A stretch of 20,635 bases of DNA from an uncultured Porphyromonadaceae bacterium (GCA_947176615.1 CAMWRO010000022.1:1-20635); one strand, 5' to 3'. Positions 6,882-15,081 are shown, numbered from the stretch's first letter. Numbers and translations: made by a program. Notes: generated from the letters alone by a model not told the origin.

Positions 6882-7952
6882 ATGTCGCTTGAAGATGATG
6901 ACGCGTTGATTTACGATGTCAACGAGGCAGATGGTGCCGATGACGGCGGAATGTATGAGCATTTTCGGTTTGTCGCCGATAAGGGGCAGCAGCTCCTTAG
7001 GGTAGACAAATTTCTTGTGTCGCGCCTTGAACATTCATCCCGCAACAGAGTCCAGCAGGCTGCTGATGCCGGTTGTATCCTTGTTAATGGCAAGCCGGTT
7101 AAAAGCAATTATCGGGTAAAACCTCTCGATGTCGTGTCGGTTGTCATGGACCGTCCGCGTTATGAGCTTGAAATCATCCCCGAGGATATACCGCTCGACA
7201 TTGTTTATGAAGATGAGTCGTTACTGGTGGTCAACAAGGCTCCCGGCCTCGTCGTGCATCCCGGTCATGGAAATTATTCCGGAACACTGGTCAACGCGCT
7301 GGCATGGCATTTTAAAGACAATCCCGACTATGACGTCAATGACCCCCGCATGGGGCTCGTACACCGCATTGACAAAGACACCTCGGGGTTGCTCGTGGTC
7401 GCCAAGACTCCCGATGCAAAAACATTTCTCGGAAAACAGTTTTTTGACAAGACCACCAAGCGCGAGTATGTCGCGGTGGTGTGGGGCATTCCAAATCCCG
7501 AAAAGGGCCGCATAGAAGGAAATATCGGACGCAGCGTCAATGACCGACTGCAGATGGCCGTTTTTCCTCCTGACAGCGGTGTCGGCAAGCATGCCGTAAC
7601 CCATTATGAGGTAATCGAGCCTCTCGGTTACGCTTCGGTCGTGAAATGTGTTCTTGAAACAGGCCGCACGCATCAGATTCGTGTTCACATGAAGCATATC
7701 GGCCACCCGCTTCTTAACGATGTCCGTTATGGCGGCGATGAAATTTTGCGCGGGAACCGCACGGGAAGTTACCGGCAGTTTGTCGAGAATTGTTTTAAGG
7801 TGTGCCCGCGTCAGGCGCTCCATGCCCGTACACTGGGTTTTGTTCACCCCGTTACGCGTCAGGAAATGTTTTTTGAATCTCCTGTCCCGGCCGATATGAC
7901 TGCCATGATTGACAAATGGAGAAATTTGGGTAAAGTTATTGGGAAAGGTTGA
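6882..7952 (+). CDS. rluD: RluA/RluD-family 23S rRNA pseudouridine synthase
   Basis: Converts specific uridines of large-subunit rRNA to pseudouridine in the cytoplasm. The 356-residue protein has an acidic N-terminal extension, an S4 RNA-binding domain (about residues 38-100, LRVDKFLVSRL through VNGKPVKSNYRVKPLD) and the RluA catalytic domain. The active-site motif HRIDKDTSG spans residues 161-169, with catalytic Asp164. Further conserved pieces include VVNKAPGLVVHPG, the ETGRTHQIRVHM block and the C-terminal QALHARTLGFVHP. S4 plus RluA order and length fit RluD best, but RluA-family paralogues with other targets exist, so the exact uridines are inferred. An insertion after GHPLLNDVRYGG is present that shorter RluD proteins lack. 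Transcribed with the PASTA gene upstream. The gap after it holds a promoter-like box and a terminator-like hairpin. Confidence 0.93.
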   Translation: MSLEDDDALIYDVNEADGADDGGMYEHFRFVADKGQQLLRVDKFLVSRLEHSSRNRVQQAADAGCILVNGKPVKSNYRVKPLDVVSVVMDRPRYELEIIPEDIPLDIVYEDESLLVVNKAPGLVVHPGHGNYSGTLVNALAWHFKDNPDYDVNDPRMGLVHRIDKDTSGLLVVAKTPDAKTFLGKQFFDKTTKREYVAVVWGIPNPEKGRIEGNIGRSVNDRLQMAVFPPDSGVGKHAVTHYEVIEPLGYASVVKCVLETGRTHQIRVHMKHIGHPLLNDVRYGGDEILRGNRTGSYRQFVENCFKVCPRQALHARTLGFVHPVTRQEMFFESPVPADMTAMIDKWRNLGKVIGKG

Positions 7953-7986
7953 TAATTTTTAATTTATGTTAATACTATGTTGGCAA

Positions 7987-8019
7987 TTGCCCGATTGTTA
8001 AAATTTAGTAGTAACTTTG
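7987..8019 (+). promoter_or_regulatory. Predicted promoter of the acyltransferase operon
   Basis: TAACTTTG (8012-8019) matches the -7 consensus. The -33 position has only TTG (7987-7989), a partial match. Start of transcription would be near 8024, about 114 bases before the acyltransferase ATG, so the transcript would carry a structured leader. Confidence 0.45.
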
Positions 8020-8024
8020 ACACA

Positions 8025-8045
8025 GCTATCATATAAAACGATAGC
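8025..8045 (+). other. Leader hairpin upstream of the acyltransferase
   Basis: GCTATC (8025-8030) pairs perfectly with GATAGC (8040-8045) across a nine-base loop. It would be the very first element of a transcript from the predicted promoter and is followed by the terminator-like hairpin at 8063-8091. It matches no riboswitch class I can recognise by eye. Confidence 0.3.
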
Positions 8046-8062
8046 CACTTTGCACATTTATT

Positions 8063-8102
8063 GGGCCTTGACATGATACCGTGACAAGCCCGGCATTTTT
8101 TA
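8063..8102 (+). terminator. Terminator-like hairpin between rluD and the acyltransferase
   Basis: GGGCCTTG (8063-8070) pairs with CAAGCCC (8085-8091) with one bulged C, and an inner CA/TG pair extends the stem. It is followed by GGCATTTTTTA. It could end the PASTA-rluD transcript, but it also lies downstream of a predicted promoter, so it may act as an attenuator within the acyltransferase leader. Confidence 0.5.
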
Positions 8103-8137
8103 GCATAATTGAGTAATCATCAATTAATCTCTGATTA

Positions 8138-9307
8138 ATGAGCGAATTAAGAAACGAATTCTCTGACATCGAGCCTTATGATGACTCTGTGTTTCAAGAA
8201 AAAATAGCCTCTTTGGTAAAAGAACCGGGATTTGAACACGCTGTCCGTTCAGTTCTCCCTGATGTGGATTACCCTGCATTTGTTGCCGAATTGATGGCTG
8301 TCCCCGGTAAGGAACAGTTTCAGAAAAACATAATGGGTAACTTTTTGGAAGGGCTCGCCCTTCGCACTACCGCCGGAATTACATATTCCGGGCTTGATGC
8401 TGTTCATACCGACACACGTTATACATTCATTACCAACCACCGCGACATTGTCCTTGACGCGTCATTCCTGAATCTGGGATTTCTTAGAGCGGGTAAACGG
8501 ACTTCAGAAGTAGCAATCGGTGACAACCTGCTTATATATGACTGGATTACCGACCTTGTGAAGCTCAACGGCAGTTTTATCGTAAAACGCAACGTGGGTA
8601 TTACAGGCGCGCTTGATGCTGCCCGACAGCTCAGCCGTTACATCCATTATGCCATATCGTCTAAAAAGGAGAGTATCTGGATTGCCCAAAGGGAAGGCCG
8701 CGCAAAGGATTCTGACGATAAGACTCAGGAAAGCGTAGTGAAAATGCTCTCGCTTGGCGGTCCCGGCCGCATGGTAGAGAATCTTGCGTCTCTCAATATT
8801 CTCCCCGTGGCTATTTCTTATGAATTTGACCCTAACGATTACCTGAAAGCCCGGGAATTCTTGCTGAAGCACCGAGACCCCAATTTTAAGAAGTCAAAGC
8901 ATGATGATCTTTTTTCAATGGAGACCGGACTGTTGCAGTTTAAAGGCCGTGTGCATTTCGGATTGGGCCGCTGCATAACTCCCGAAATTGAAAAAATACC
9001 TGTCGATACCCCTAAGGGCGAGGTCGCACGGGGTGTGTGCGCCTTGGTTGATAATGCCATCCATTCCCATTATCTCATATATCCGATTAATTATGTGGCT
9101 TACGATAAATTGTTTGATACCGACAGGTATTCAGACAGTTATACCCCGGCTGAGGAAACTGCGGTAATGGAATATATCGAGGGACAGCTGGACAAAGTGG
9201 AAGTGGAAGGAGTTACAGCCGATGAACGCGAATTCATGCGACATAAAATGTATGAAATGTACGCCAATCCGTTAAAGAACAAATTGCTTGCCACAGGCGT
9301 TTCATAA
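8138..9307 (+). CDS. PlsC/glycerolipid acyltransferase-family protein
   Basis: A 389-residue protein with the acyltransferase fold that moves acyl chains onto glycerol phosphate-type acceptors at the inner membrane. Motif I appears as NHRDIVLD at residues 100-107. Here the Asp candidates lie two and six residues after His101, not the usual five. A motif II-like GSFIVKR follows, then motif III-like EGR at residues 186-188 (QREGRAKD). A motif IV-like proline (NILPVAISYEF) comes after. The chain is longer than typical PlsC (about 240 residues), with extra N-terminal (about 70) and C-terminal (about 100) parts, and no obvious signal peptide. The substrate is not readable; lysophosphatidate acyltransferase is the default guess. 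It starts a tight plus-strand run: the phosphoesterase begins 31 bases later. A short AT hairpin (8123-8139) covers the start codon. Confidence 0.8.
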   Translation: MSELRNEFSDIEPYDDSVFQEKIASLVKEPGFEHAVRSVLPDVDYPAFVAELMAVPGKEQFQKNIMGNFLEGLALRTTAGITYSGLDAVHTDTRYTFITNHRDIVLDASFLNLGFLRAGKRTSEVAIGDNLLIYDWITDLVKLNGSFIVKRNVGITGALDAARQLSRYIHYAISSKKESIWIAQREGRAKDSDDKTQESVVKMLSLGGPGRMVENLASLNILPVAISYEFDPNDYLKAREFLLKHRDPNFKKSKHDDLFSMETGLLQFKGRVHFGLGRCITPEIEKIPVDTPKGEVARGVCALVDNAIHSHYLIYPINYVAYDKLFDTDRYSDSYTPAEETAVMEYIEGQLDKVEVEGVTADEREFMRHKMYEMYANPLKNKLLATGVS

Positions 9308-9338
9308 AACGTGAGGATTTATCCCCCCGACAATATAA

Positions 9339-10529
9339 ATGAGACTACCGCTGTTGATATTAGGCATATTTACGGTTCTGTGCATCGGAGTGGACTGGTA
9401 CATACTGTGCCGACTTAAAAAATTGCCCTCCCGGCTACCTTCCCGGATTCATATAATAGTGTCAGTGTTGATGTATCTGCTCGTCATCGCGGGGGTCGCC
9501 CTTCCGCGACGCAGCGGGGGAAACGGAACTCTGTTGTGGGTGATGTGGATTTTGTATACATTCAGCACTGTCTATGTGTCTAAGATTGTCTTTGTGCTGA
9601 TTGACATGCTGGCATCTATCCCGTGTATTTTGCACAGGCATCGGATTAAATTTCTTTCGGCTGTCGGAGTTGTGGCCGCTGTCGCGACGTTTGCCTCGAT
9701 GTGGTGGGGTGCTTTTGTCAACAGATATGATGTCGATGTAAGGGAAGTCACAGTAGAGATTCCCGGTCTGCCGAAGGCTTTTGACGGCTACCGTATTGTG
9801 CAATTCAGCGATTTCCATGTGGGCACTTACGGCAATGACACTACATATGTGGCTAAGGTTGTGGACTGCATCAACGGTCTGGACAAAGACCTCGTGGTAT
9901 TTACCGGGGATATAGTCAACGCCCGCACTTCGGAGTTGTTGCCCCATGTTTCGCCATTATCCCGCCTGACAGCTCCTGACGGCGTTCTCTCAATTCTCGG
10001 CAATCATGATTACGGGGATTATTCCGCTTGGCCTGACATTTCGGCAAAAGAGGAAAACATAAAGCAGATGCACAATCTCCAGAATGAAAAAATGAGGTGG
10101 CGATTGTTGCTTAACGAAACTGCCACAGTCCATCGCGGCAATGATTCCATCGCGATAATCGGTGTTGAAAACATCGGCGATCCGCCGTTCAATATCTACG
10201 GTTCTCTGCCAAAGGCTTATACTGCCACCGGCGATAGCGTAGTCAAGATTCTGCTGACTCACAATCCTGCTCATTGGGTAGATTCGATTGCTGACTCGCC
10301 GCGTCACAATATAGCATTGTCCCTGAGCGGCCACACTCATGCCATGCAGATGGAAGTGGCCGGATGGTCTCCGGCGGTGTTTCGCTATCCCACATGGGGC
10401 GGCCTTTATTCTGACAAAGACGGTTCTCACAAACTATATGTCAATATAGGCATAGGAACAGTCGGGTTTCCGGCCCGTATCGGGGCAACTCCCGAAATAA
10501 CAATCATAACATTAAAATGCACTAAATAA
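9339..10529 (+). CDS. Membrane-anchored calcineurin-like metallophosphoesterase
   Basis: A 396-residue protein with four hydrophobic segments in its first 125 or so residues, then a complete calcineurin-like phosphoesterase domain. All metal-ligand motifs are visible: SDFH (Asp158, His160), GDIVN (Asp191, Asn194), GNHD (Asn222, His223, Asp224), LTHNP (His308) and GHTH (His332, His334), so it should be an active two-metal hydrolase. Membrane anchoring and family resemblance to YaeI/LpxG-type enzymes make a lipid or lipid-linked phosphate substrate plausible, but this is inference; the side of the membrane is not certain. It sits between an acyltransferase gene (31 bases upstream) and tex (20 bases downstream), which would fit envelope lipid metabolism. 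The start is the first ATG and gives a sensible first membrane segment. Confidence 0.85.
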   Translation: MRLPLLILGIFTVLCIGVDWYILCRLKKLPSRLPSRIHIIVSVLMYLLVIAGVALPRRSGGNGTLLWVMWILYTFSTVYVSKIVFVLIDMLASIPCILHRHRIKFLSAVGVVAAVATFASMWWGAFVNRYDVDVREVTVEIPGLPKAFDGYRIVQFSDFHVGTYGNDTTYVAKVVDCINGLDKDLVVFTGDIVNARTSELLPHVSPLSRLTAPDGVLSILGNHDYGDYSAWPDISAKEENIKQMHNLQNEKMRWRLLLNETATVHRGNDSIAIIGVENIGDPPFNIYGSLPKAYTATGDSVVKILLTHNPAHWVDSIADSPRHNIALSLSGHTHAMQMEVAGWSPAVFRYPTWGGLYSDKDGSHKLYVNIGIGTVGFPARIGATPEITIITLKCTK

Positions 10530-10549
10530 AAAAATAGGTTATCACTGAG

Positions 10550-12682
10550 ATGTCTATCGAACACGCTACCATAATCAGTAAGGAACTGAATTTATTGCGC
10601 AAGCATGTCAACGCATGTATAAAGCTGCTTGAGGACGGAGCCACCATCCCGTTTATAAGTCGTTACCGCAAAGAAGCGACCGGAGGGATGAATGATGTCA
10701 CTGTCCTTGCTGTAAGCAAACGACATAAATCCCTGACCGAACTTGACGAGAGGAAAAGCTATATAATCGATACAATCAAGCAAGCCAAGGCGCTGACGCC
10801 TGAACTTGAACAACGTATAATCGAGACGCTGGACCCGATTTTGCTTGAAGACCTATTCCTTCCGTTCAAGCCAAAACGCAACACTCGTTCTCAGGCTGCT
10901 ATTGAACTTGGCCTCGAACCGTTGGCCCGCATGGTTATGGCTCAGAATTCCGATGAAGTAGAACGGATGGCGGCAAAATTTGTAAAACCCGGAGGCATTT
11001 CAATCGAGGATGCCGTGGGCGGAGCGACCGATATAATCGCGTCATGGGTCAATGAGAGTGAAAAGGCCCGCAACATCGTCAGGTCGCGTTATCAGCGCAG
11101 TGCGATAATTTCCTCACGGGTTATAAAGGGAAAAGAGGAGGAAGGAAAGAACTATCAGAATTACTTCGATTTCAGCGAGCCGTTGCGACTGTGCAACTCT
11201 CACCGTTATCTTGCCATGCGGCGTGGCGAGGCCGACGGAATATTGAAAATAAGCGTGTCGATTGACGATGACGAGATGGTTGACCGTCTGTCACGCATGT
11301 TTGTAAAATCCACAGCTCCGGCAGCTGTCGCCGACATCGTGCGCCGTGCGGTAAAAGACGGCTACAAACGGCTGATGAAACCTTCGATTGAAAATGAAGT
11401 ATGCACAACCGTGAAAGAAAAAAGCGATGCCGCTGCCATTCAGATGTTTGCCGACAATGTGCATCAGCTGCTGATGGCTGCGCCGCTTGGCCGCCGCCGC
11501 GTTCTTGCCCTTGATCCCGGATTTAAGTCGGGGTGCAAACTCGTGTGCCTTGATGAACAAGGTAACCTTCTGCAGCATGATGTTATCTATCCCCATCCGC
11601 CTGTTAACGACTATATGGGTGCGACTGACGCATTGTGTTATTATGTCGACAATTTCCGTATAGATGCCATCGCGGTGGGAAACGGGACTGCCGGACGTGA
11701 GACCGAGCGATTCCTTCGCAACATAATCTTCCCGCGTAAAGTGCAGATTTTCATGGTCAATGAAAACGGCGCAAGTGTCTATTCCGCGTCAGAAGTGGCC
11801 CGTGAGGAATTCCCCAATGAAGATGTTACCGTGCGTGGCGCGGTTTCAATCGGCCGTCGCCTCCTTGACCCTCTTGCCGAACTTGTCAAGATTGACCCCA
11901 AGTCAATCGGAGTGGGGCAGTATCAGCACGACGTGAATCAGTCGAGGTTAAAAGAGTCTCTTGACTATGTCGTTGAAAACTGCGTCAACTCGGTAGGCGT
12001 AAATGTAAATACAGCCTCCAAAGAGTTGCTGTCCTATGTTTCCGGTATCGGTCCCGCATTGGCGGCAAATATTGTTAAATATCGTGCTGAAAACGGAGAT
12101 TTCGTCTCGCGGTCCGAATTGAAAAATGTAAGCCGTATGGGCGAAAAGGCATTTCAGCAGTGTGCCGGATTCCTCCGGATACCCAATGCCAAAAATCCTC
12201 TTGACAATACCGGAATCCATCCTGAACGCTACGAACTGGTGGAACAGCTCGCCGCGGATGTGAATGCCGACATCCCGCGCCTTATGCGTGACCGCAACCT
12301 TCTGCACAACATCGAGCTTGACAGTTATGTCACAAAGCAAGTCGGACTCCCGACATTGACTGATATTGTGCTCGAGCTTGAAAAGCCGGGGCGCGACCCG
12401 CGTGAGACTGCGGAAGAGCCGTTCTATGATGACAGTGTGCGCAAAATTGACGACCTGCATCTCGGGATGGAACTGACCGGGAAAGTCAACAATATAACTG
12501 CTTTCGGTGTCTTTGTCGATCTTGGCATGAAAGAGAACGGACTTGTTCACATCTCTCAACTTTGTGACCGGTTCATTTCCTCCCCGTCCGAGGTCGTGTC
12601 AATCGGGCAGATTGTCCGTGTCAAGGTTTTGGACGTGGATGTCAGCAGAGGCCGTATCGCATTAACTATGAAGGGACTTTAA
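10550..12682 (+). CDS. tex: Tex-family RNA-binding transcription accessory protein
   Basis: A 710-residue cytoplasmic nucleic-acid-binding protein, homologous to the core of eukaryotic Spt6. Domains in order: N-terminal helical Tex region including the conserved TIPFISRYRKEATGG block; a YqgF/RNase H-like domain starting near residue 316 (LALDPGFKSGCKLV, Asp322); a helix-hairpin-helix region near residues 490-545 (VSGIGPALAANIVKYR); and a C-terminal S1 domain at about residues 640-709 (GKVNNITAFGVFVDLGM). It ends directly after the S1 fold without the basic tail some homologues carry. Bacterial Tex has been linked to transcription and RNA surveillance; its precise job remains open. The gene follows the phosphoesterase by 20 bases, and the FolK-like gene begins two bases after its stop codon. 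Confidence 0.95.
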   Translation: MSIEHATIISKELNLLRKHVNACIKLLEDGATIPFISRYRKEATGGMNDVTVLAVSKRHKSLTELDERKSYIIDTIKQAKALTPELEQRIIETLDPILLEDLFLPFKPKRNTRSQAAIELGLEPLARMVMAQNSDEVERMAAKFVKPGGISIEDAVGGATDIIASWVNESEKARNIVRSRYQRSAIISSRVIKGKEEEGKNYQNYFDFSEPLRLCNSHRYLAMRRGEADGILKISVSIDDDEMVDRLSRMFVKSTAPAAVADIVRRAVKDGYKRLMKPSIENEVCTTVKEKSDAAAIQMFADNVHQLLMAAPLGRRRVLALDPGFKSGCKLVCLDEQGNLLQHDVIYPHPPVNDYMGATDALCYYVDNFRIDAIAVGNGTAGRETERFLRNIIFPRKVQIFMVNENGASVYSASEVAREEFPNEDVTVRGAVSIGRRLLDPLAELVKIDPKSIGVGQYQHDVNQSRLKESLDYVVENCVNSVGVNVNTASKELLSYVSGIGPALAANIVKYRAENGDFVSRSELKNVSRMGEKAFQQCAGFLRIPNAKNPLDNTGIHPERYELVEQLAADVNADIPRLMRDRNLLHNIELDSYVTKQVGLPTLTDIVLELEKPGRDPRETAEEPFYDDSVRKIDDLHLGMELTGKVNNITAFGVFVDLGMKENGLVHISQLCDRFISSPSEVVSIGQIVRVKVLDVDVSRGRIALTMKGL

Positions 12683-12684
12683 CA

Positions 12685-13083
12685 ATGAACCAACACTCTT
12701 GTACAATAGGGCTGGGAAGTAATACCCCGGACCGGGAAGAACAGATTCAATCGGCAGTCGATTATCTCAAGACACTGCTGAATGACTTGGCCGTTTCTGA
12801 AATTTATGAATCTCCGGCCTATAACGGCAAGGACAAACCGTATCTTAATGCAGTCGTGCATGGTTATACCGACCGTTCAATCGACTGCATTAATAACCGG
12901 ATGAAGTCTTGGGAGGAAAAACAGGGACGCACTCCGGAAATGCGAGCCGAGGGAAAGGTGCCTATTGACCTTGACCTTGTGATATGGTGTGGCCGCATCA
13001 TGAGACAGGCTGACTTTGAACGACACTATTTCAACGTGGGGTATCGAGAATTGCTCGCTAAAGGGGCATTTGAAACGATGTGA
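12685..13083 (+). CDS. Short, divergent HPPK (FolK-like) protein
   Basis: Resembles 6-hydroxymethyl-7,8-dihydropterin pyrophosphokinase, which moves pyrophosphate from ATP to the pterin in folate synthesis. Visible: GLGSN near the N-terminus; ESPAYNGKDKPYLNAVV, equivalent to the substrate-binding region with the conserved Asn; WEEKQGR, matching the Glu and Arg82 region of the E. coli enzyme; and PIDLDLV, retaining the metal-binding DLD pair (Asp95/Asp97 equivalents). However, the positions of E. coli Arg84 and Arg92 appear to be Pro and Val, with a Lys next to the latter. The 132-residue chain is also clearly shorter than the usual 150-160. It may be a weak or repurposed HPPK rather than the main FolK, so I give no symbol. 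It starts two bases after tex and overlaps the 3' end of the convergent comEC-like gene by 26 bases. Confidence 0.72.
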   Translation: MNQHSCTIGLGSNTPDREEQIQSAVDYLKTLLNDLAVSEIYESPAYNGKDKPYLNAVVHGYTDRSIDCINNRMKSWEEKQGRTPEMRAEGKVPIDLDLVIWCGRIMRQADFERHYFNVGYRELLAKGAFETM

Positions 13084-15070
13084 CCCGCAGCGATCTGAAA
13101 GGGATGCCTTGTTCCGAGAGTTGCGCCTCATACCTGTTGTGGCGGCGCACGTCAATGTCTCGACTCAGAAGAATGGTATCAGCCGATACTCTTTCTTTCA
13201 GAGCAATGATGTCACCCCTGAATCCTCGGCACACTATCGCATAGTCAGCCTTCACTTCCGGAGCGACAACTATGTTCCCGTGAATGAATATTATCGTTTT
13301 GCCGGGCAATGCGATGACATCTCCGTTGCGTGAAAATGAAGTCGTGTGATAACAATCCGGCATGATTGATATTGAATCAATTCCCCGTCGTCCCATATAA
13401 TCCTTATAGCGGTACCGGCAGCGGTCGGCCACAGTCTCAAAATCCTGTTCGGGAGCGGTGGAATAAAGCCACAATCTGTGATTGTCTTTCAGAAGCAACT
13501 CGGTAGAGCGTGTGTGACGGGTTATGTAAACTTCCCGTTCAGGATATTCTTCAGTCAGGATGAATTCCGTGGCAATAAATGCGGTACAGAGAATCCCGAA
13601 TGCTGCCAGTAGAGCTGTCCGTCGCGAATGCAGCCACCATATAATAACGGCAACGGCACCTGATATAAGCCAGACAGAGAGTGGGTGCATATAGATGTTT
13701 TCAACAGTCGACCCGGGCAGGCCGGAGATTAGCGAGGCCCACCATTCAACTGCGCCACAAAGAAAGTCAACCGTCTTTCCCATCCATGACAGAGTTATGC
13801 CGAAAGCATGGAATATCAGTGTGATAATCGCTCCGCCCATGACAAACGGGAGCAAAAACACCGCTGCGACATTGGCAAACAGAAAATAAAGAGGGAAGAT
13901 GTGGAAATAATATGCGCTCACGACCCCTGTACCCGCCATTGCGGATATTGAGACTGCGGCATAACCCGCGATATGGCGACCGATGGCATTTCGCCGGTCA
14001 ACGGGGTTGATTCGGTCAGCGAGAAGAACAATCGCCGCTACTGCAATGAATGACAGTTGAAACCCGATGGAATAAAGGGAGGCCGGCGATACTGACAATA
14101 TTGCCAGTGCTGCAAAACACAGGGAGTTTATGGCTGATTGACGTCGTTGCAACATGTTCCCTGTTAGAAACAACGTGGCCATTATAACCGCCCTTACCAC
14201 TGACGGTGACAGACCGGTCATGATTGCAAAAAGCCACAATGTGATTATTGTGACTATATTTTTCAGATAACGATGCCCTGACAGGTGGAGCGGAAATAGC
14301 AATATCGACAAAAGCAATGCAATAAGCCCCACATGAAGTCCGCTTAGCGCAAGTATGTGGGCGAGTCCTGTAGTGGAAAAAAGTTGGCGCACATCAGCTG
14401 TCATCAGCGAGGCATCCCCGGCCAGAGCCGCATTGAGAAATTCAGCGGTATGGCTGTTAAAGGGAGCGGTGAGAATCAACCGGGTCATGGACCGGCGCTG
14501 ACGGCGCAGCGAATTTAGCAGTCCCGGTTCAGGCGTAACGGCCGTTATGTTGTCAGGTTCCACAAGAGCCGTGGCGACTATACCGTTTTCAATAAGATAT
14601 GAGTTGTAGTCTATTTCATCGGGAAGGTCAGTCTCGGGGGTGGGGACTGTTATTTCGGCCCTGAATTTAATGCGGTCTGTATCATCTATCAGTGGTGTCA
14701 TCATCGGAATGGTGACCGCCATGCGGAATGGTCTGCACCTGCGATTATCCACACTGTCGATATTGACAACGAGCAGTTGTGCCGATTCCGTCTCACGCGA
14801 CTTTATTGTCACGCCGCTATAAGTCGTTTCATTCCTTATAAGAGAATCATTGACAGGAACCGGGGCCAGCAACCGCGTATTGCCAACCCCGAGAGTAAAT
14901 ACGAGAACAATTACGGCTGCATATACATGTCTTTTCCACCCTAAAATCAATGAGGTGCCGACAGTCACCAAGCACCAAAGAAGGGAGAAATCAAATTGTC
15001 CCGCAAGAATCCCCGCCACATAGGCAAGTGTAGGAATCAACAGCGGCACGCGTGACAGCGGTGCTCTCAT
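13058..15070 (-). CDS. ComEC/Rec2-family DNA-uptake channel-like protein
   Basis: A 670-residue inner-membrane protein of the ComEC/Rec2 family, which in competent bacteria carries single-stranded DNA across the inner membrane. Two hydrophobic segments lead into an N-terminal soluble (DUF4131-type) region. Then comes the multi-helix competence domain with the hallmark HILALSGLHVGL near residue 240 and LSPSVVRAVIMA further on. The C-terminal 150 or so residues are soluble but show no HxHxDH or other metallo-beta-lactamase metal motif. As far as I can see it is the short or degenerate form common in Bacteroidetes. Whether it supports natural transformation is unknown. The ATG at 15070 lies 11 bases after the aroE stop, so the two are one transcript. 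Its 3' end overlaps the FolK-like gene on the other strand. Confidence 0.85.
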   Translation of the reverse strand: MRAPLSRVPLLIPTLAYVAGILAGQFDFSLLWCLVTVGTSLILGWKRHVYAAVIVLVFTLGVGNTRLLAPVPVNDSLIRNETTYSGVTIKSRETESAQLLVVNIDSVDNRRCRPFRMAVTIPMMTPLIDDTDRIKFRAEITVPTPETDLPDEIDYNSYLIENGIVATALVEPDNITAVTPEPGLLNSLRRQRRSMTRLILTAPFNSHTAEFLNAALAGDASLMTADVRQLFSTTGLAHILALSGLHVGLIALLLSILLFPLHLSGHRYLKNIVTIITLWLFAIMTGLSPSVVRAVIMATLFLTGNMLQRRQSAINSLCFAALAILSVSPASLYSIGFQLSFIAVAAIVLLADRINPVDRRNAIGRHIAGYAAVSISAMAGTGVVSAYYFHIFPLYFLFANVAAVFLLPFVMGGAIITLIFHAFGITLSWMGKTVDFLCGAVEWWASLISGLPGSTVENIYMHPLSVWLISGAVAVIIWWLHSRRTALLAAFGILCTAFIATEFILTEEYPEREVYITRHTRSTELLLKDNHRLWLYSTAPEQDFETVADRCRYRYKDYMGRRGIDSISIMPDCYHTTSFSRNGDVIALPGKTIIFIHGNIVVAPEVKADYAIVCRGFRGDIIALKERVSADTILLSRDIDVRRHNRYEAQLSEQGIPFRSLRVTSFQMPL

Positions 15071-15081
15071 TGCACGGCATG

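Noticed and set aside
7221..7847. A 208-codon open frame antisense to rluD
   Set aside because: It sits opposite the conserved catalytic core of the pseudouridine synthase and has no recognisable features.
11948..12559. A 203-codon open frame antisense to tex
   Set aside because: It is opposite the helix-hairpin-helix and S1 regions of Tex, with no promoter or family resemblance.
13122..13150. GC-rich hairpin after the FolK-like gene as its terminator
   Set aside because: The stem has a bulge and there is no T run after it; it lies inside the comEC-like coding region.
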